DNA of 64,000 bases from Streptomyces sp. NBC_01431 (GCF_036231355.1 NZ_CP109496.1:5642001-5706000), one strand, 5' to 3'; positions 34,869 through 44,765 are shown, counted from the first letter of the stretch. The notes: a model not told the origin generated them from the letters alone. Translations and numbers: made by a program.

Positions 34869-34943
34869 GGGTGTGTAGCTCAGGGGTAGAGCGCTGCTCT
34901 TACAAAGCAGATGTCGGCGGTTCGAAACCGTCCACGCCCACCA
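34869..34943 (+). tRNA. tRNA-Val (anticodon UAC)
   Basis: 75 bases with encoded CCA. The acceptor stem GGGTGTG pairs with CACGCCC (one G-T pair). The D-arm is TAGCTCAGGGGTAGAGC, the anticodon arm CTGCT-CTTACAA-AGCAG places TAC at the anticodon, and the T-arm is GGCGG-TTCGAAA-CCGTC. The mature end is A plus CCA at 34940-34943. A strong terminator starts seven bases later. Confidence 0.96.
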
Positions 34944-34950
34944 GTACGAG

Positions 34951-34980
34951 GACCCCCGGCCGTTGACGGCCGGGGGTCTT
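34951..34980 (+). terminator. terminator of tRNA-Val
   Basis: Perfect 13-bp stem GACCCCCGGCCGT / ACGGCCGGGGGTC (34951-34978) followed by TT(T), a textbook intrinsic terminator. Confidence 0.92.
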
Positions 34981-35313
34981 TGGCGTTCCAACTCGGCGGG
35001 GCCGAGGCCAGGATGGGGTGGCGCTGTCGTGGGCATGTCGGGGCAGCGGGAAGCCCCGCCGGGGTGGGACGGGGCTTCTCGGCCGGCGCCGCAGCGTGCT
35101 CGGGGAAACGCCCGGCGCCGGGGTCCGGCGGGGGCCAGGAGCGGGGAGGACGCCGCCGGATGGCTGAGATTACGCCTGTGGTTGGCTGAAAAGTAACCCC
35201 TGTGCGGGATGAGGCTCCACCGGTTCCACGGGGCTGCGGGGGCTCGGGAGTTCGGGTGCGTTGTCGTGCGCTGCGGGCGGGCGGTCGTGGTGGGAAATGA
35301 GGGGTGCCGGGTG
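34981..35313. other. 333-base region between tRNA-Val and the DUF1990 gene
   Basis: No convincing gene. It holds a hairpin GAAGCCCCG / CGGGGCTTC (35050-35078) that could be a second terminator, then GC-rich sequence with GGCCGGCGCCG-type inverted repeats. An open frame from 35209 runs into the DUF1990 gene but its first 35 codons do not look like the family. Confidence 0.5.
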
Positions 35314-35895
35314 ATGATCGGCAAGCGGAGTCTGCGGACGGTGTACGCGCGGGCCTGTGCGGCGGAGCCCAGTTACGCGGAGGTCGGCGCCACCGCCGGC
35401 CCGGTGCTGCCCGCCGGATACCGGGTGTTCCGGCGGAGGGTACTGGTGGGGCGCGGGCCCGAGGCGTTCGAGCGGGCCGGGGCGTACGTGCTGTCCTGGG
35501 GCGTGCAGTCCGGCGCCGGGTTCGGGGTGTTTCCCCGTACCCCCGCCGTGCCCGGCGCGACCGCGCTCGTCCTGCTGCGGATTCCGGTGCTGCCCTGGCC
35601 GCGGCTGGCGATCCCGTGCCGGGTCGTGTGGACCGTACGCGCCGCCGATCGCATCGGATTCGCCTACGGCACGCTGCCCGGTCACCCCGAGTGCGGGGAG
35701 GAGTCGTTCGTCGTGGGGCGCGACGCCGACGGCCTCGTGTGGTTCGAGGTCGCGGCGTTCTCGCGGCCCGCCAGCTGGTACGCCCGGCTCGGCGGCCCCC
35801 TCACCCGCCTCCTCCAGGACCTGGCGACGCGGAGGTACCTGCGCTCGGTGGCCGAGGCTGTGCGGCGGGGCGCTCCCGCCGCTCCCGCGCGGTGA
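35314..35895 (+). CDS. DUF1990 family protein
   Basis: About 193 residues fitting DUF1990: SYAEVGATAGPVLPAGYRVF, FERAGAYVLSWGVQSGAGF, RVVWTVRAADRIGFAYGTLP, GHPECGEESFVVGRDADGLV and WFEVAAFSRPASWYARLGGP. The fold is related to lipid- or hydrophobe-binding START-like proteins; no catalytic activity is known. Start chosen at ATG 35314, or GTG 35311 directly before it, with GAGGGG upstream. Confidence 0.85.
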   Translation: MIGKRSLRTVYARACAAEPSYAEVGATAGPVLPAGYRVFRRRVLVGRGPEAFERAGAYVLSWGVQSGAGFGVFPRTPAVPGATALVLLRIPVLPWPRLAIPCRVVWTVRAADRIGFAYGTLPGHPECGEESFVVGRDADGLVWFEVAAFSRPASWYARLGGPLTRLLQDLATRRYLRSVAEAVRRGAPAAPAR

Positions 35896-36071
35896 CCGGC
35901 CGCGAACGGGGAACGCGGACCGGCTACTCGAACCGGGCGAACCGGGAACGGGAACGTGAGCGTCGGGTGTGACGTCTCCCAAGGAGGCGCCGCTCCTTTG
36001 TGGGGGAGGCGTACGGAGGCGACAGGAGGCGGTGGCACACTGGCCGCTCGTTCGGTGAAAGGGAACCAGTC

Positions 36072-37163
36072 GTGGCGATGATGCGGAACCTGCGCAGGGC
36101 GGTGCGGCGCGCCTACCGGCGCACCGTCGACCTCAGCCACCCGGCCCGGTCGCCGCTGGGCAGTGCCGTCGTCAACAGTGCCGTGTACGCCGGCGGAGTA
36201 CGGCAGCAGGACGACTGCCCGCTGGACGAGGCGCTGCGGCGGGTGCGGAAGCTGGGAGACGGGGCGTTCGTCTGGATCGGGCTGCACGAGCCGGACCAGG
36301 AGGAGTTCGCCGGGCTCGCCGAACTGTTCGGGCTGCACCCGCTGGCCGTCGAGGACGCCGTGACCGCGCACCAGCGCCCGAAGGTCGTCCCGTACGACGA
36401 CGTCCTGTTCTCCGTCTTCAAGACGTGCCGGTACGTCGAGCACGAGGAGCTCACCGCCAGCAGCGAGGTGGTCGACACCGGCGAACTGACGGTGTTCACC
36501 GGCGCCGATTTCGTCATCACCGTGCGCCACGGCGGGCACGGCTCGCTCGGGCCGCTGCGCGAAGCCCTGGAGCAGGCCCCCGAGCAGCTGGCCAAGGGCC
36601 CCTCGGCGGTGCTGCACGCGATCGCCGACCACGTCGTCGACGAGTACCTGGCCGTCGCCGACGCCATGCAGAACGACATGGACGCGGTGGAGACGGCCGT
36701 CTTCACGGACAACGCCGGGCGCGGCGACGCCGGACGGATCTACCAGCTCAAGCGCGAACTCCTCGAACTCAAGCGGGCGGTGGCCCCCCTCGACCGGCCC
36801 CTACAGAAGCTGGCCGGCGAGGAGATGCCCTCCGTCGCCGCCGGAATACGGCCCTACTTCCGGGACGTCGCCGACCATCTGCTGCGCACCACCGAGCAGA
36901 TCACCGCCTTCGACGGGCTGCTCGACTCCATCCTGCAGGCCCACCTCGCGCAGGTCACCGTCGCCCAGAACGAGGACATGCGGAAGATCACCGCGTGGGC
37001 GGCCATCGTCGCCGTACCCACCATGGTGTGCGGCATCTACGGGATGAACTTCGACAACATGCCCGAACTGCACTGGAAGTATGGCTACTTCATGGCACTC
37101 GGGCTGATGGCGGTGGCCTGCTTCGCCATCTATCGGGGGTTCAGGCGCAACGGCTGGCTGTAG
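36072..37163 (+). CDS. corA: CorA family magnesium/cobalt transporter
   Basis: About 363 residues. A cytosolic N-terminal domain is followed by two C-terminal membrane helices, with the signature GMN motif in YGMNFDNMPEL at the end of the first helix (about residue 324). The conserved pore-lining sequence KITAWAAIVAVPTMVCGIYG precedes it. Pentameric Mg2+ (Co2+) channel in the plasma membrane. GTG 36072 has AAAGGGAA eight bases upstream; ATG 36078 is an alternative. Convergent with a small membrane-protein gene. Confidence 0.94.
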   Translation: MAMMRNLRRAVRRAYRRTVDLSHPARSPLGSAVVNSAVYAGGVRQQDDCPLDEALRRVRKLGDGAFVWIGLHEPDQEEFAGLAELFGLHPLAVEDAVTAHQRPKVVPYDDVLFSVFKTCRYVEHEELTASSEVVDTGELTVFTGADFVITVRHGGHGSLGPLREALEQAPEQLAKGPSAVLHAIADHVVDEYLAVADAMQNDMDAVETAVFTDNAGRGDAGRIYQLKRELLELKRAVAPLDRPLQKLAGEEMPSVAAGIRPYFRDVADHLLRTTEQITAFDGLLDSILQAHLAQVTVAQNEDMRKITAWAAIVAVPTMVCGIYGMNFDNMPELHWKYGYFMALGLMAVACFAIYRGFRRNGWL

Positions 37164-37182
37164 GCCGGTTCGCCTCGGACGG

Positions 37183-37446
37183 TCAGCGGCGGCGTGAGAA
37201 CATGCCGCCCTTGCGCTCGCGGCGGTAGCGGCGCTCCCAGCGGTCCATACGGTCCCGGCGGGCGCGGTAGGCGCGGTAGTCGGAGTCCACGCGACCGGCC
37301 CCACTGCCCGAACCGGAGGCCGAACCGCCGCTGCGACGCTGGAAGGTGAGCAGTGCGGCCACGACGGCCACCCAGAAGACGATGCTGCCGAGGCTGAGGC
37401 CGAAGCCGTAAAGGATCAGGGTGAGAAGGAGCATCCAGAGGATCAT
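37183..37446 (-). CDS. small membrane protein with basic tail, unknown
   Basis: 87 residues: an N-terminal hydrophobic stretch of about 33 residues (ILWMLLLTLILYGFGLSLGS then IVFWVAVVAALLTF), a Gly/Ser linker and a strongly basic C-terminal half (DYRAYRARRDRMDRWERRYR). Topology is probably a membrane hairpin with a cytosolic, nucleic-acid- or lipid-binding tail. No family recognised. Start ATG 37444-37446; the frame runs further upstream without a ribosome site. Confidence 0.65.
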   Translation of the reverse strand: MILWMLLLTLILYGFGLSLGSIVFWVAVVAALLTFQRRSGGSASGSGSGAGRVDSDYRAYRARRDRMDRWERRYRRERKGGMFSRRR

Positions 37447-37574
37447 GGTGTGTCCTTGCGGGACGGGTCGGGGGCTCCCCTTGCCCCCCGGATGCTCCAA
37501 GCTACTCCCGGACAAGGGGAGTTGGCCTCTGAGTTAATGTCGGGCGCCGACGGCTGCCGACTCCGGGGCCCGGC

Positions 37575-37988
37575 TCAGCCCGCGGTACGGCGGCTCTCCG
37601 CGAGGCCGCGCAGGCGCTCCATCTCGCGCCGGTCGCGCTTGGTCGGACGGCCCAGACCCCGGTCGCGCACACCAGCGGCGAGGACGTCCGCGCGGGCGGG
37701 CGGCGGCGGACTGTTGTCGATGTACGCCTCGACGGCGAGCGGGGCGCCGACCCGCTTGCGCAGCAGCTTGCCGACCTTGACGACGCGCTCCCGGCCGTCC
37801 ATGCGCAGCCGCACCTCGTCGCCGACCTTCACCAGGTGGGAGGCCTTCACGCGATCGCCGTTGACCTGGACGTGTCCGGCTCGGCAGGCGGTGCCCGCCT
37901 GGGAGCGCGTCTTGGTCAGCCGGACCGACCAGATCCAGCTGTCGACGCGTACGGGCCCGGTGCTGGTGCCGTTCGCTTCTTCCGCCAT
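37575..37988 (-). CDS. S4 domain RNA-binding protein (Hsp15/HslR-like)
   Basis: 137 residues. The S4 domain starts VRVDSWIWSVRLTKTRSQAG and continues RAGHVQVNGDRVKASHLVKV, the Hsp15 pattern. E. coli Hsp15 binds stalled 50S subunits carrying peptidyl-tRNA for ribosome recycling. The basic tail GRPTKRDRREMERLRGLAES is also seen in that family. Start ATG 37986-37988. Divergent from the DUF2277 gene. Confidence 0.9.
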   Translation of the reverse strand: MAEEANGTSTGPVRVDSWIWSVRLTKTRSQAGTACRAGHVQVNGDRVKASHLVKVGDEVRLRMDGRERVVKVGKLLRKRVGAPLAVEAYIDNSPPPPARADVLAAGVRDRGLGRPTKRDRREMERLRGLAESRRTAG

Positions 37989-38132
37989 GCCCCGACTCTA
38001 GACGCCGCCCGGCGGGGATCCTCGCGGTTTTGCGCCACCTCGGCGCCACCTCGCTCCGAGCCGTCGGGCGAAGCCGTCGTCCGGAGCCGGTCACCCGAAG
38101 CTGTTGTCAGTGGTGTCGGTCACACTGGGGGC

Positions 38133-38363
38133 ATGTGCAGAAGTATCAAGACGCTGAGGCCGCCGGCCATGCCGGAGGAGGCCACCGAGGACGACATCAG
38201 GGCTGCCGCGCTGCAGTACGTGCGCAAGGTGTCCGGCTTCCGGGCGCCGGCCGCGCACAACCGCGAGGTGTTCGAGCGTGCGGTGGACGAGATAGCCGAG
38301 GCGACGCGGGAACTGCTGGCCGGGCTCGAAGTGCGGGGGGCTCCCGCCAGGAAGCCCGCGTAG
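38133..38363 (+). CDS. DUF2277 family protein
   Basis: 76 residues beginning MCRSIKTLRPP, the invariant start of DUF2277, then ATEDDIRAAALQYVRKVSGF and VFERAVDEIAEATRELLAGL. Helical, cytosolic, unknown function; the invariant Cys2-Arg-Ser-Ile motif may be functional. ATG 38133, no clear Shine-Dalgarno. Confidence 0.9.
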   Translation: MCRSIKTLRPPAMPEEATEDDIRAAALQYVRKVSGFRAPAAHNREVFERAVDEIAEATRELLAGLEVRGAPARKPA

Positions 38364-38456
38364 GGGGCGCCGGGGCCGACCCCGACCACTCCGGGCCCGG
38401 GTGCGCCCGGCTTCGGGCCCCTGTTGGTGCTGCCTGCGACCAGCGCGTGCCCGGCG

Positions 38457-39092
38457 TCAGGACGCCGTAGCTGTTGCCTGGGGTGGGCGCTGCATGACGT
38501 ATGCCGCCAGGCCACCCGCCGCGAACAGGGCCAGCACCGACACCGCCGTGCCCAGCCAGGTCGCGCCCAGCCATGCGCCGCCGAAGTAGCCGAGCCCCAC
38601 GCTGTACGTCGCCCAGGCCACGCCCGCCAGTGCCGACCACGGCAGGAACTCGCGCACCTTGCGGTGGGCCGCGCCCGCGCCCAGCGAGACGACCGAGCGC
38701 CCCGCCGGGGCGAAGCGCGCGATGACGACCAGGACGCCGCCGCCCCGGCTGAGTGCGGTGCCGAGTCGTTCCTGCGCCCGTGTCAGGCGGCGGGAGCGGG
38801 CGATGGCGCGTTCGAGGCGGGCGCCGCCGCGCCGGGCCAGGCGGTACGCCACCAGGTCGCCCAGGACGGAAGCGGCGGCGGCGCAGGCGGCGAGGGTGAG
38901 CAGATCGGTGTGCCCGGTCTGCGCGGCGGCCCCGCCACCCCCGGCGTTCGCCGAGCCGGCCGCCGTGGTGGCCGCGGTGATCACGAGCACCCCGCTGGGC
39001 AGCACGGGAAGGAAGACGTCGAGCAGGACCGAGAGCGTGACCACGGCGTAGATCCAGGGGCTCGAAGTCAACGCCCCCACACTGTCCAGCAC
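38457..39092 (-). CDS. DedA family membrane protein
   Basis: About 211 residues with four or five membrane segments. DedA features: VLLDVFLPVLPSGVLVITAA, the F/Y-x-x-x-R-x-x-P/A-x-x-R motif seen as VIARFAPAGRSVVSLGAG, and KVREFLPWSALAGVAWATYS. DedA proteins flip or scramble membrane lipids and support envelope homeostasis. GTG 39090-39092 has AGAGGAG seven bases upstream. Divergent from the SOD-like gene. Confidence 0.9.
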   Translation of the reverse strand: MLDSVGALTSSPWIYAVVTLSVLLDVFLPVLPSGVLVITAATTAAGSANAGGGGAAAQTGHTDLLTLAACAAAASVLGDLVAYRLARRGGARLERAIARSRRLTRAQERLGTALSRGGGVLVVIARFAPAGRSVVSLGAGAAHRKVREFLPWSALAGVAWATYSVGLGYFGGAWLGATWLGTAVSVLALFAAGGLAAYVMQRPPQATATAS

Positions 39093-39275
39093 GTGTTCGC
39101 TCCTCTGCGGCTTCTTGGCTCCCCGGACGTGAATACCGCGGTGTCGCGGGGAAGCGGCAGGGGCGGCGGTACAGCCGTACAGCGTACGCCGGGCCCTTTC
39201 GAGGTTTCTGTCAGGGGTGGGTGGTGTTACAGCACAGGGAAAGTGGAGCGGGGGTGATCGTGAGGAGCGGAGCAC

Positions 39276-39854
39276 ATGGTGTTGAAGATGTCCGCGGTAC
39301 AGGCCGCCGTCGCGGCCCTGGCGGTGATCGCCTCCGGAGCAGTGGCCCAGGGTGCGGGCGGGAACGGGTTCGAGGTGCCCGCCCGGTTGCGGGCCGAGGC
39401 CCGGTTCGCTCCGCCCGGCGCGTTCCTCCCGTCCCCGGCGGTGACGTACGGCATGGACCTCGTACCCGCCGGGGCGTGGATCCAGGTCGAGCAGCGCACG
39501 GCGCCGTTCGGGCGGGAGGGGACCACGGTCGTGCTGCGGGTGCGGGGCCTCGTGCCGGGGCACGCGTACGGGGTGCATGTGCACCGGGCCCCGTGCGGCA
39601 GCAAGCCCGGGGACGCGGGGGACCACTACCGCCACCGGCCCGCCACCGCGTCGGACCAGGCGAACGAGGTGTGGCTGGACTTCACGCCCGACAAGAGCGG
39701 GAACGCCACGGCGGTCGCGCACCATGCCTGGGGGTTCCGGCCGGGCGAGGCCAACTCGGTGGTGATCCACCGGGAGCCCGGCGGAAAGGGGGACCGCCTC
39801 GCGTGCTTCACCGTGCCGTTCAGAGCGCCGGGTGAGCATCACCCGGCCGGCTGA
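39276..39854 (+). CDS. secreted Cu/Zn superoxide dismutase-like protein
   Basis: 192 residues with a signal peptide (about residues 1-25, ending AVAQGAGG). The Cu/Zn SOD fold is recognisable: GHAYGVHVHRAPCG gives two copper-ligand His and a disulfide Cys, DAGDHYRHR a zinc/copper-site region, AHHAWGF the bridging His-type segment, NSVVIHREPGG the last His, and ACFTVPF the second Cys. The zinc loop is short and the catalytic Arg is not obvious, so activity is unproven. ATG 39276 with GGAG upstream. Confidence 0.8.
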   Translation: MVLKMSAVQAAVAALAVIASGAVAQGAGGNGFEVPARLRAEARFAPPGAFLPSPAVTYGMDLVPAGAWIQVEQRTAPFGREGTTVVLRVRGLVPGHAYGVHVHRAPCGSKPGDAGDHYRHRPATASDQANEVWLDFTPDKSGNATAVAHHAWGFRPGEANSVVIHREPGGKGDRLACFTVPFRAPGEHHPAG

Positions 39855-39861
39855 CGGCATG

Positions 39862-39900
39862 CCGCTGCCCGGAGTTCGGCGGCTGAACTCCGGGCAGCGG
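39862..39900. terminator. bidirectional 16-bp hairpin terminator
   Basis: Perfect stem CCGCTGCCCGGAGTTC with its complement and a 7-base loop between the convergent SOD-like and DoxX genes. Confidence 0.88.
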
Positions 39901-39971
39901 AAGGCGAGTTGAGCTACTGGCGGCGGTGGCGGGTGACGAGGGCCGGGGCGTCACCGCTCGGTGCCGGGGGC

Positions 39972-40427
39972 TCAGGCGGTGACGGCCTCGCGCTGGGCGT
40001 CGCCGGTCGCGGCGGTGCGGCGGCCGGCCAGGATCTGGTCGACGGCGAGCGCGCCGGGGCCGGTGAAGGCGAGGAGCAGGAAGGACCAGCAGTACATCGC
40101 GGCGGCCTCGCCGCCGTTCTGCAACGGCAGCAGCGCGGCGGACTGGTGGACGCTGAAGTACGCGTACGCCATCGAGCCGGAGGCGACCAGTGCCGCCACG
40201 CGGGTGAACAGGCCGGACAGCACCAGGATGCCGCCGACCAGCTGGATCGCGGCGGCGTACCAGCCGGGCCAGGTGCCCGCCGGGATCGAGCCACCGCCCT
40301 GTGCGCCGCCGAACACGCCGAACAGCGAGGCGGCGCCGTGGCAGGCGAAGAGCAGGCCGATGACCATGCGGAACAGGGCGAGCGCGTACGGTCGCGCGCG
40401 ATCGGTGTCAAGGGTGGGGGAAGCCAT
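39972..40427 (-). CDS. DoxX family membrane protein
   Basis: 151 residues with four membrane segments and DoxX features: ALALFRMVIGLLFACHGAAS, GWYAAAIQLVGGILVLSGLF, TRVAALVASGSMAYAYF. DoxX proteins are linked to membrane redox and thiol stress (with SodA and SseA in mycobacteria). Neighbouring a SOD-like gene fits that theme, though the genes converge. ATG 40425-40427 with GGAG-rich sequence upstream. Confidence 0.9.
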   Translation of the reverse strand: MASPTLDTDRARPYALALFRMVIGLLFACHGAASLFGVFGGAQGGGSIPAGTWPGWYAAAIQLVGGILVLSGLFTRVAALVASGSMAYAYFSVHQSAALLPLQNGGEAAAMYCWSFLLLAFTGPGALAVDQILAGRRTAATGDAQREAVTA

Positions 40428-40512
40428 GGGGGGGGCTCCTTCGGTTGGGGACGTGACCGAATGGGGTCCCCAGGTTAGGCAGCCCTCACCAATGCTTGCA
40501 AGTTCAACATTC

Positions 40513-42186
<1,674 letters not shown>

Positions 42187-42347
42187 GTGATTCCCCCTCC
42201 GTCGCCGGTCCGTTCGTACGGTACGGAACGAGAGGAGCTCGCGACAGGTTTCAACTTCCGCGCTGCCAGAAGGCGTTGAGGCCGCACCGAGCGCGCGTGC
42301 GGCGGCCGCCGGCAGCCTGCGAAAGACCGGCGTCGTACGGTGGGCGC

Positions 42348-43091
42348 GTGCTGCTGCCGGTGAATGTCACGCTCGGGGTCGTCCTGGCCGTCCTGCTGCT
42401 CGCCGCGGCGGGTGTCGCCGCGGCCGCGCACCTGGGGCGCCACCGCGAGATCCTGATCGCCGGGGTACGCGCGGCGGTGCAGCTGACCGTCGTCGCCCTG
42501 GCGATCCACTGGGTGGTCGGCTCGGTGGGGCTGCTGCTCGGGTTCCTGACGCTGATGTTCGCCGTCGCGGTCCGCACCGCGGGCCGCCGGATGACCGCCA
42601 ACCGCACCTGGTGGTGGGCGGCGGCCCCCATCGCGGCCGGGGTCGTCCCCGTCGTCGCCGCGCTGCTGCTCACCGGGCTCGTCCCCGTCAAGGGCATCGC
42701 GCTGATTCCGGTCACCGGCATCCTCATCGGCGGCGCGCTCACCGCGACCGTGCTCGGCGGGCGCAGGGCGCTCGACGAGCTGACCGTGCGGCGCGGCGAG
42801 GTGGAGGCCGGGATGGCGCTCGGCCTGCCCGACCGGGACGCCCGTCTGGAAGTCGCCCGCCCGGCCGCCTCGGACGCGCTGCTGCCCGGTCTCGACCAGA
42901 CCAGGACGGTGGGTTTGGTCACTCTGCCCGGCGCGTTCGTCGGCATGCTGCTCGGCGGCGCCTCGCCCGTGCAGGCGGGCGCGGTCCAGCTGTTCGTGCT
43001 GGTCGCGCTCATGGCCGTGCAGGCGATCGCGGTGTCGGTGGTGCTCGAACTCGTCGCGCGCGGCAGGATGCACCGGGACGTAAGGCCCTGA
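42348..43091 (+). CDS. FetB-like (UPF0014) ABC permease family membrane protein
   Basis: About 247 residues with seven hydrophobic segments and the UPF0014 signature: REILIAGVRAAVQLTVVALA, IPVTGILIGGALTATVLGGR, GLVTLPGAFVGMLLGGASPV, QAGAVQLFVLVALMAVQAIA. E. coli FetB exports iron with the ATPase FetA; no ATPase gene is adjacent here. TACGGT (42336-42341) lies six bases before GTG 42348 without a ribosome site, suggesting a leaderless mRNA. Directly upstream of the manganese-riboswitch gene, so a metal-homeostasis pair is likely. Confidence 0.85.
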   Translation: MLLPVNVTLGVVLAVLLLAAAGVAAAAHLGRHREILIAGVRAAVQLTVVALAIHWVVGSVGLLLGFLTLMFAVAVRTAGRRMTANRTWWWAAAPIAAGVVPVVAALLLTGLVPVKGIALIPVTGILIGGALTATVLGGRRALDELTVRRGEVEAGMALGLPDRDARLEVARPAASDALLPGLDQTRTVGLVTLPGAFVGMLLGGASPVQAGAVQLFVLVALMAVQAIAVSVVLELVARGRMHRDVRP

Positions 43092-43127
43092 CGGGGCGCC
43101 CCGGGCATGGCGTACGCTGGACGGCGC

Positions 43128-43250
43128 AGAAGGGGAGTAGCTCTTCGCCGGAACGTCGACATACTGCCGGGTCCCTCACGGGTCCTGGCCGGCGCCCGGA
43201 GGCGGGTGCCCGCGAGGGACCCGCCAGCGAGACCTTCGGCCGCAGTGACC
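43128..43250 (+). ncRNA. yybP-ykoY manganese riboswitch
   Basis: Conserved 5' element AGAAGGGGAGTAGCTCTTCG (from 43128) and 3' element CCAGCGAGACCTTCGGCCGC (43222-43241), with AAGG/CCTT pairing and a long GC-rich P3-type stem (GGGTCCCTC / GAGGGACCC) between them. GGGGAGTAGC with GCGAGACC is the signature of this Mn2+-sensing class. It precedes a UPF0016/GDT1 gene by about 100 bases, one of the gene families it is known to regulate. Boundaries are approximate. Confidence 0.9.
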
Positions 43251-43347
43251 ATGACCATCAATGGCGCTGCCGTGCCGAAGCGACCCCGGATTCAGCTCGG
43301 AACTGCTCTCGGTGCGGCCGTGCCCGACCGATTGAGGAACCCCTTCC

Positions 43348-43929
43348 GTGCTCAGCTTCACGATCATGGCGATCACCTTCGGTGTGATCTTCCTCGCCGA
43401 ACTCCCCGACAAGACCGCCCTCGCGGGACTGATGCTCGGCACCCGCTACAAGGCCTCGTACGTCTTCGTCGGCGTCGCCGCCGCCTTCGCCGTCCACGTC
43501 GTGCTCGCCATCGCGGCGGGCAGCGTGCTGACCCTGCTGCCGCACCGGCTGCTCCAGGCGATCGTCGGCGTGCTCTTCCTCGCGGGCGCGGCGATGCTGC
43601 TCTTCAAGAAGGGCGAGGACGACGAGGAAGTGAAGGCGCCCGCCGACCAGTCCTTCTGGAAGGTGTCCGGGGCGGGCTTCATGCTCATCCTGATCGCCGA
43701 GTTCGGCGACCTGACCCAGATCATGACCGCCAACCTGGCCGCCCGCTACGACAACCCGCTGTCCGTCGGCATCGGCGCGGTGCTCGGGCTGTGGGCGGTC
43801 GCCGGGCTCGGCATCCTGGGCGGCCGGAAGCTGATGAAGCACGTGCCGCTGCGCCTGATCACCAAGGTCGCGGCCTGCCTGATGCTGGCGCTCGCCGGGT
43901 TCAGCCTGTTCGAGGCGATCGCGGGCTGA
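43348..43929 (+). CDS. UPF0016/GDT1 (TMEM165) family manganese exporter
   Basis: 193 residues with six membrane segments and the duplicated family motif E-x-G-D-K/L-T: FLAELPDKTALAGLMLG (here Glu-Leu-Pro-Asp-Lys-Thr) and LIAEFGDLTQIMTANLA. Family members export Mn2+ (or Ca2+). The upstream manganese riboswitch supports Mn2+ as the substrate: high Mn2+ should switch expression on. GTG 43348 with GAGGA ten bases upstream. Terminator follows. Confidence 0.93.
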   Translation: MLSFTIMAITFGVIFLAELPDKTALAGLMLGTRYKASYVFVGVAAAFAVHVVLAIAAGSVLTLLPHRLLQAIVGVLFLAGAAMLLFKKGEDDEEVKAPADQSFWKVSGAGFMLILIAEFGDLTQIMTANLAARYDNPLSVGIGAVLGLWAVAGLGILGGRKLMKHVPLRLITKVAACLMLALAGFSLFEAIAG

Positions 43930-43945
43930 GTCCCGCGGATGTGAA

Positions 43946-43975
43946 AACGGCCCCCGTGGTAGGACGGGGGCCGTT
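43946..43975. terminator. bidirectional terminator
   Basis: Perfect 12-bp stem AACGGCCCCCGT / ACGGGGGCCGTT with AA before it on one strand and a T-rich GCTTT after it, between the convergent GDT1 and HAD genes. Confidence 0.9.
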
Positions 43976-43993
43976 CGCTTTGGGTCGGCTGCC

Positions 43994-44668
43994 TCAGCCG
44001 GTGATCTCCAGACGCAGGGTGCCGTCGGGCCGCGCGGTGACGGTGACGTGCGTCAGATCGGGGACGTACGCCGTGGGGCCGTGCTCGGCGGCGCGCGGGC
44101 CCACGCCCACGACCCGCATCCCGGCCGCCCTGCCCGCCGCGATACCGGCCTCGGAGTCCTCGAAGACGATGCAGTCCGCCGCCTCGAAGCCCAGCTCGGC
44201 GGCGCCCTTCAGGAAGCCCTCCGGGTCCGGCTTGCTCGCGCCCACGCACTCGGCGGTGACCCGCACCGCGGGCATGGGCAGCTCGGCGGCCGTCATGCGG
44301 GCCCGTGCGAGCGCGGCGTCGGCGGACGTCACCAGCGCGTGCGGCAGTCCGGCGAGCGCGGCCATGAAGGCGGGGGCGCCGGCGACCGGCACGACACCGT
44401 CGGTGTCCGCGGTCTCCTCGGCGAGCATCACCTTGTTGTCGGCCAGGTTCTGCTCCATCGGCCGGTCCGGGAGCAGCACGGCCATGGTGGCGTAGCCCTG
44501 GCGGCCGTGGACCACCTTCAGGGCGGCCTCGGGGTCGAGGCCGTGGCGATCGGCCCAGCCGCGCCAGCAGCGCTCCACGACGGCGTCGGAGTTCACGATC
44601 GTCCCGTCCATGTCCAGGAGGAACGCGCGGGCGGTCAGGACGGTGGTGGTCGCGGTGCTGGCCGACAT
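43994..44668 (-). CDS. HAD-IA sugar-phosphate phosphatase-like protein
   Basis: 224 residues. HAD motif I FLLDMDGTIVNSD, motif II ALVTSADAAL, Lys in GASKPDPEGFLKGA, motif IV VFEDSEAGIAAG; the small helical cap (HGRQGYATMAVLL) fits subfamily IA. This resembles glycerol-3-phosphate or 2-deoxyglucose-6-phosphate phosphatases. Start ATG 44666-44668. Its 160-base leader contains an unusual AT-rich inverted repeat. Confidence 0.9.
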   Translation of the reverse strand: MSASTATTTVLTARAFLLDMDGTIVNSDAVVERCWRGWADRHGLDPEAALKVVHGRQGYATMAVLLPDRPMEQNLADNKVMLAEETADTDGVVPVAGAPAFMAALAGLPHALVTSADAALARARMTAAELPMPAVRVTAECVGASKPDPEGFLKGAAELGFEAADCIVFEDSEAGIAAGRAAGMRVVGVGPRAAEHGPTAYVPDLTHVTVTARPDGTLRLEITG

Positions 44669-44702
44669 CGGCGAACTCCAAGGCGCGTGAGCGAGGTGGC
44701 AC

Positions 44703-44765
44703 AGAAAAACAAAGGTGACCCCCGCCCGCCGGTCAGGGAGTGCAGGCAGGGATCACTTTGTTTCT
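44703..44765 (-). terminator. AT-flanked hairpin upstream of the HAD gene
   Basis: AGAAAAACAAAGGTGACCCC near 44703 pairs with GGGATCACTTTGTTTCT (44749-44765) with one bulge and one wobble, giving about 17 bp and a loop of ~27 bases. In the minus direction the 3' arm ends in TTTGTTTTTCT, so it looks like an intrinsic terminator of the peptidoglycan-binding gene or an attenuator of the HAD gene. The AT content is unusual here. Confidence 0.55.

Noticed and set aside
37836..38363. Longer start for the DUF2277 gene
   Set aside because: Homology begins at MCRSIKTLRPP (38133); the upstream part is antisense to the S4 gene.
43107..44495. Long plus-strand frame spanning the manganese riboswitch and GDT1 gene
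   Set aside because: It is out of frame with GDT1 and antisense to the HAD gene; Pro/Arg-rich translation is typical of shadow frames in high-GC DNA.
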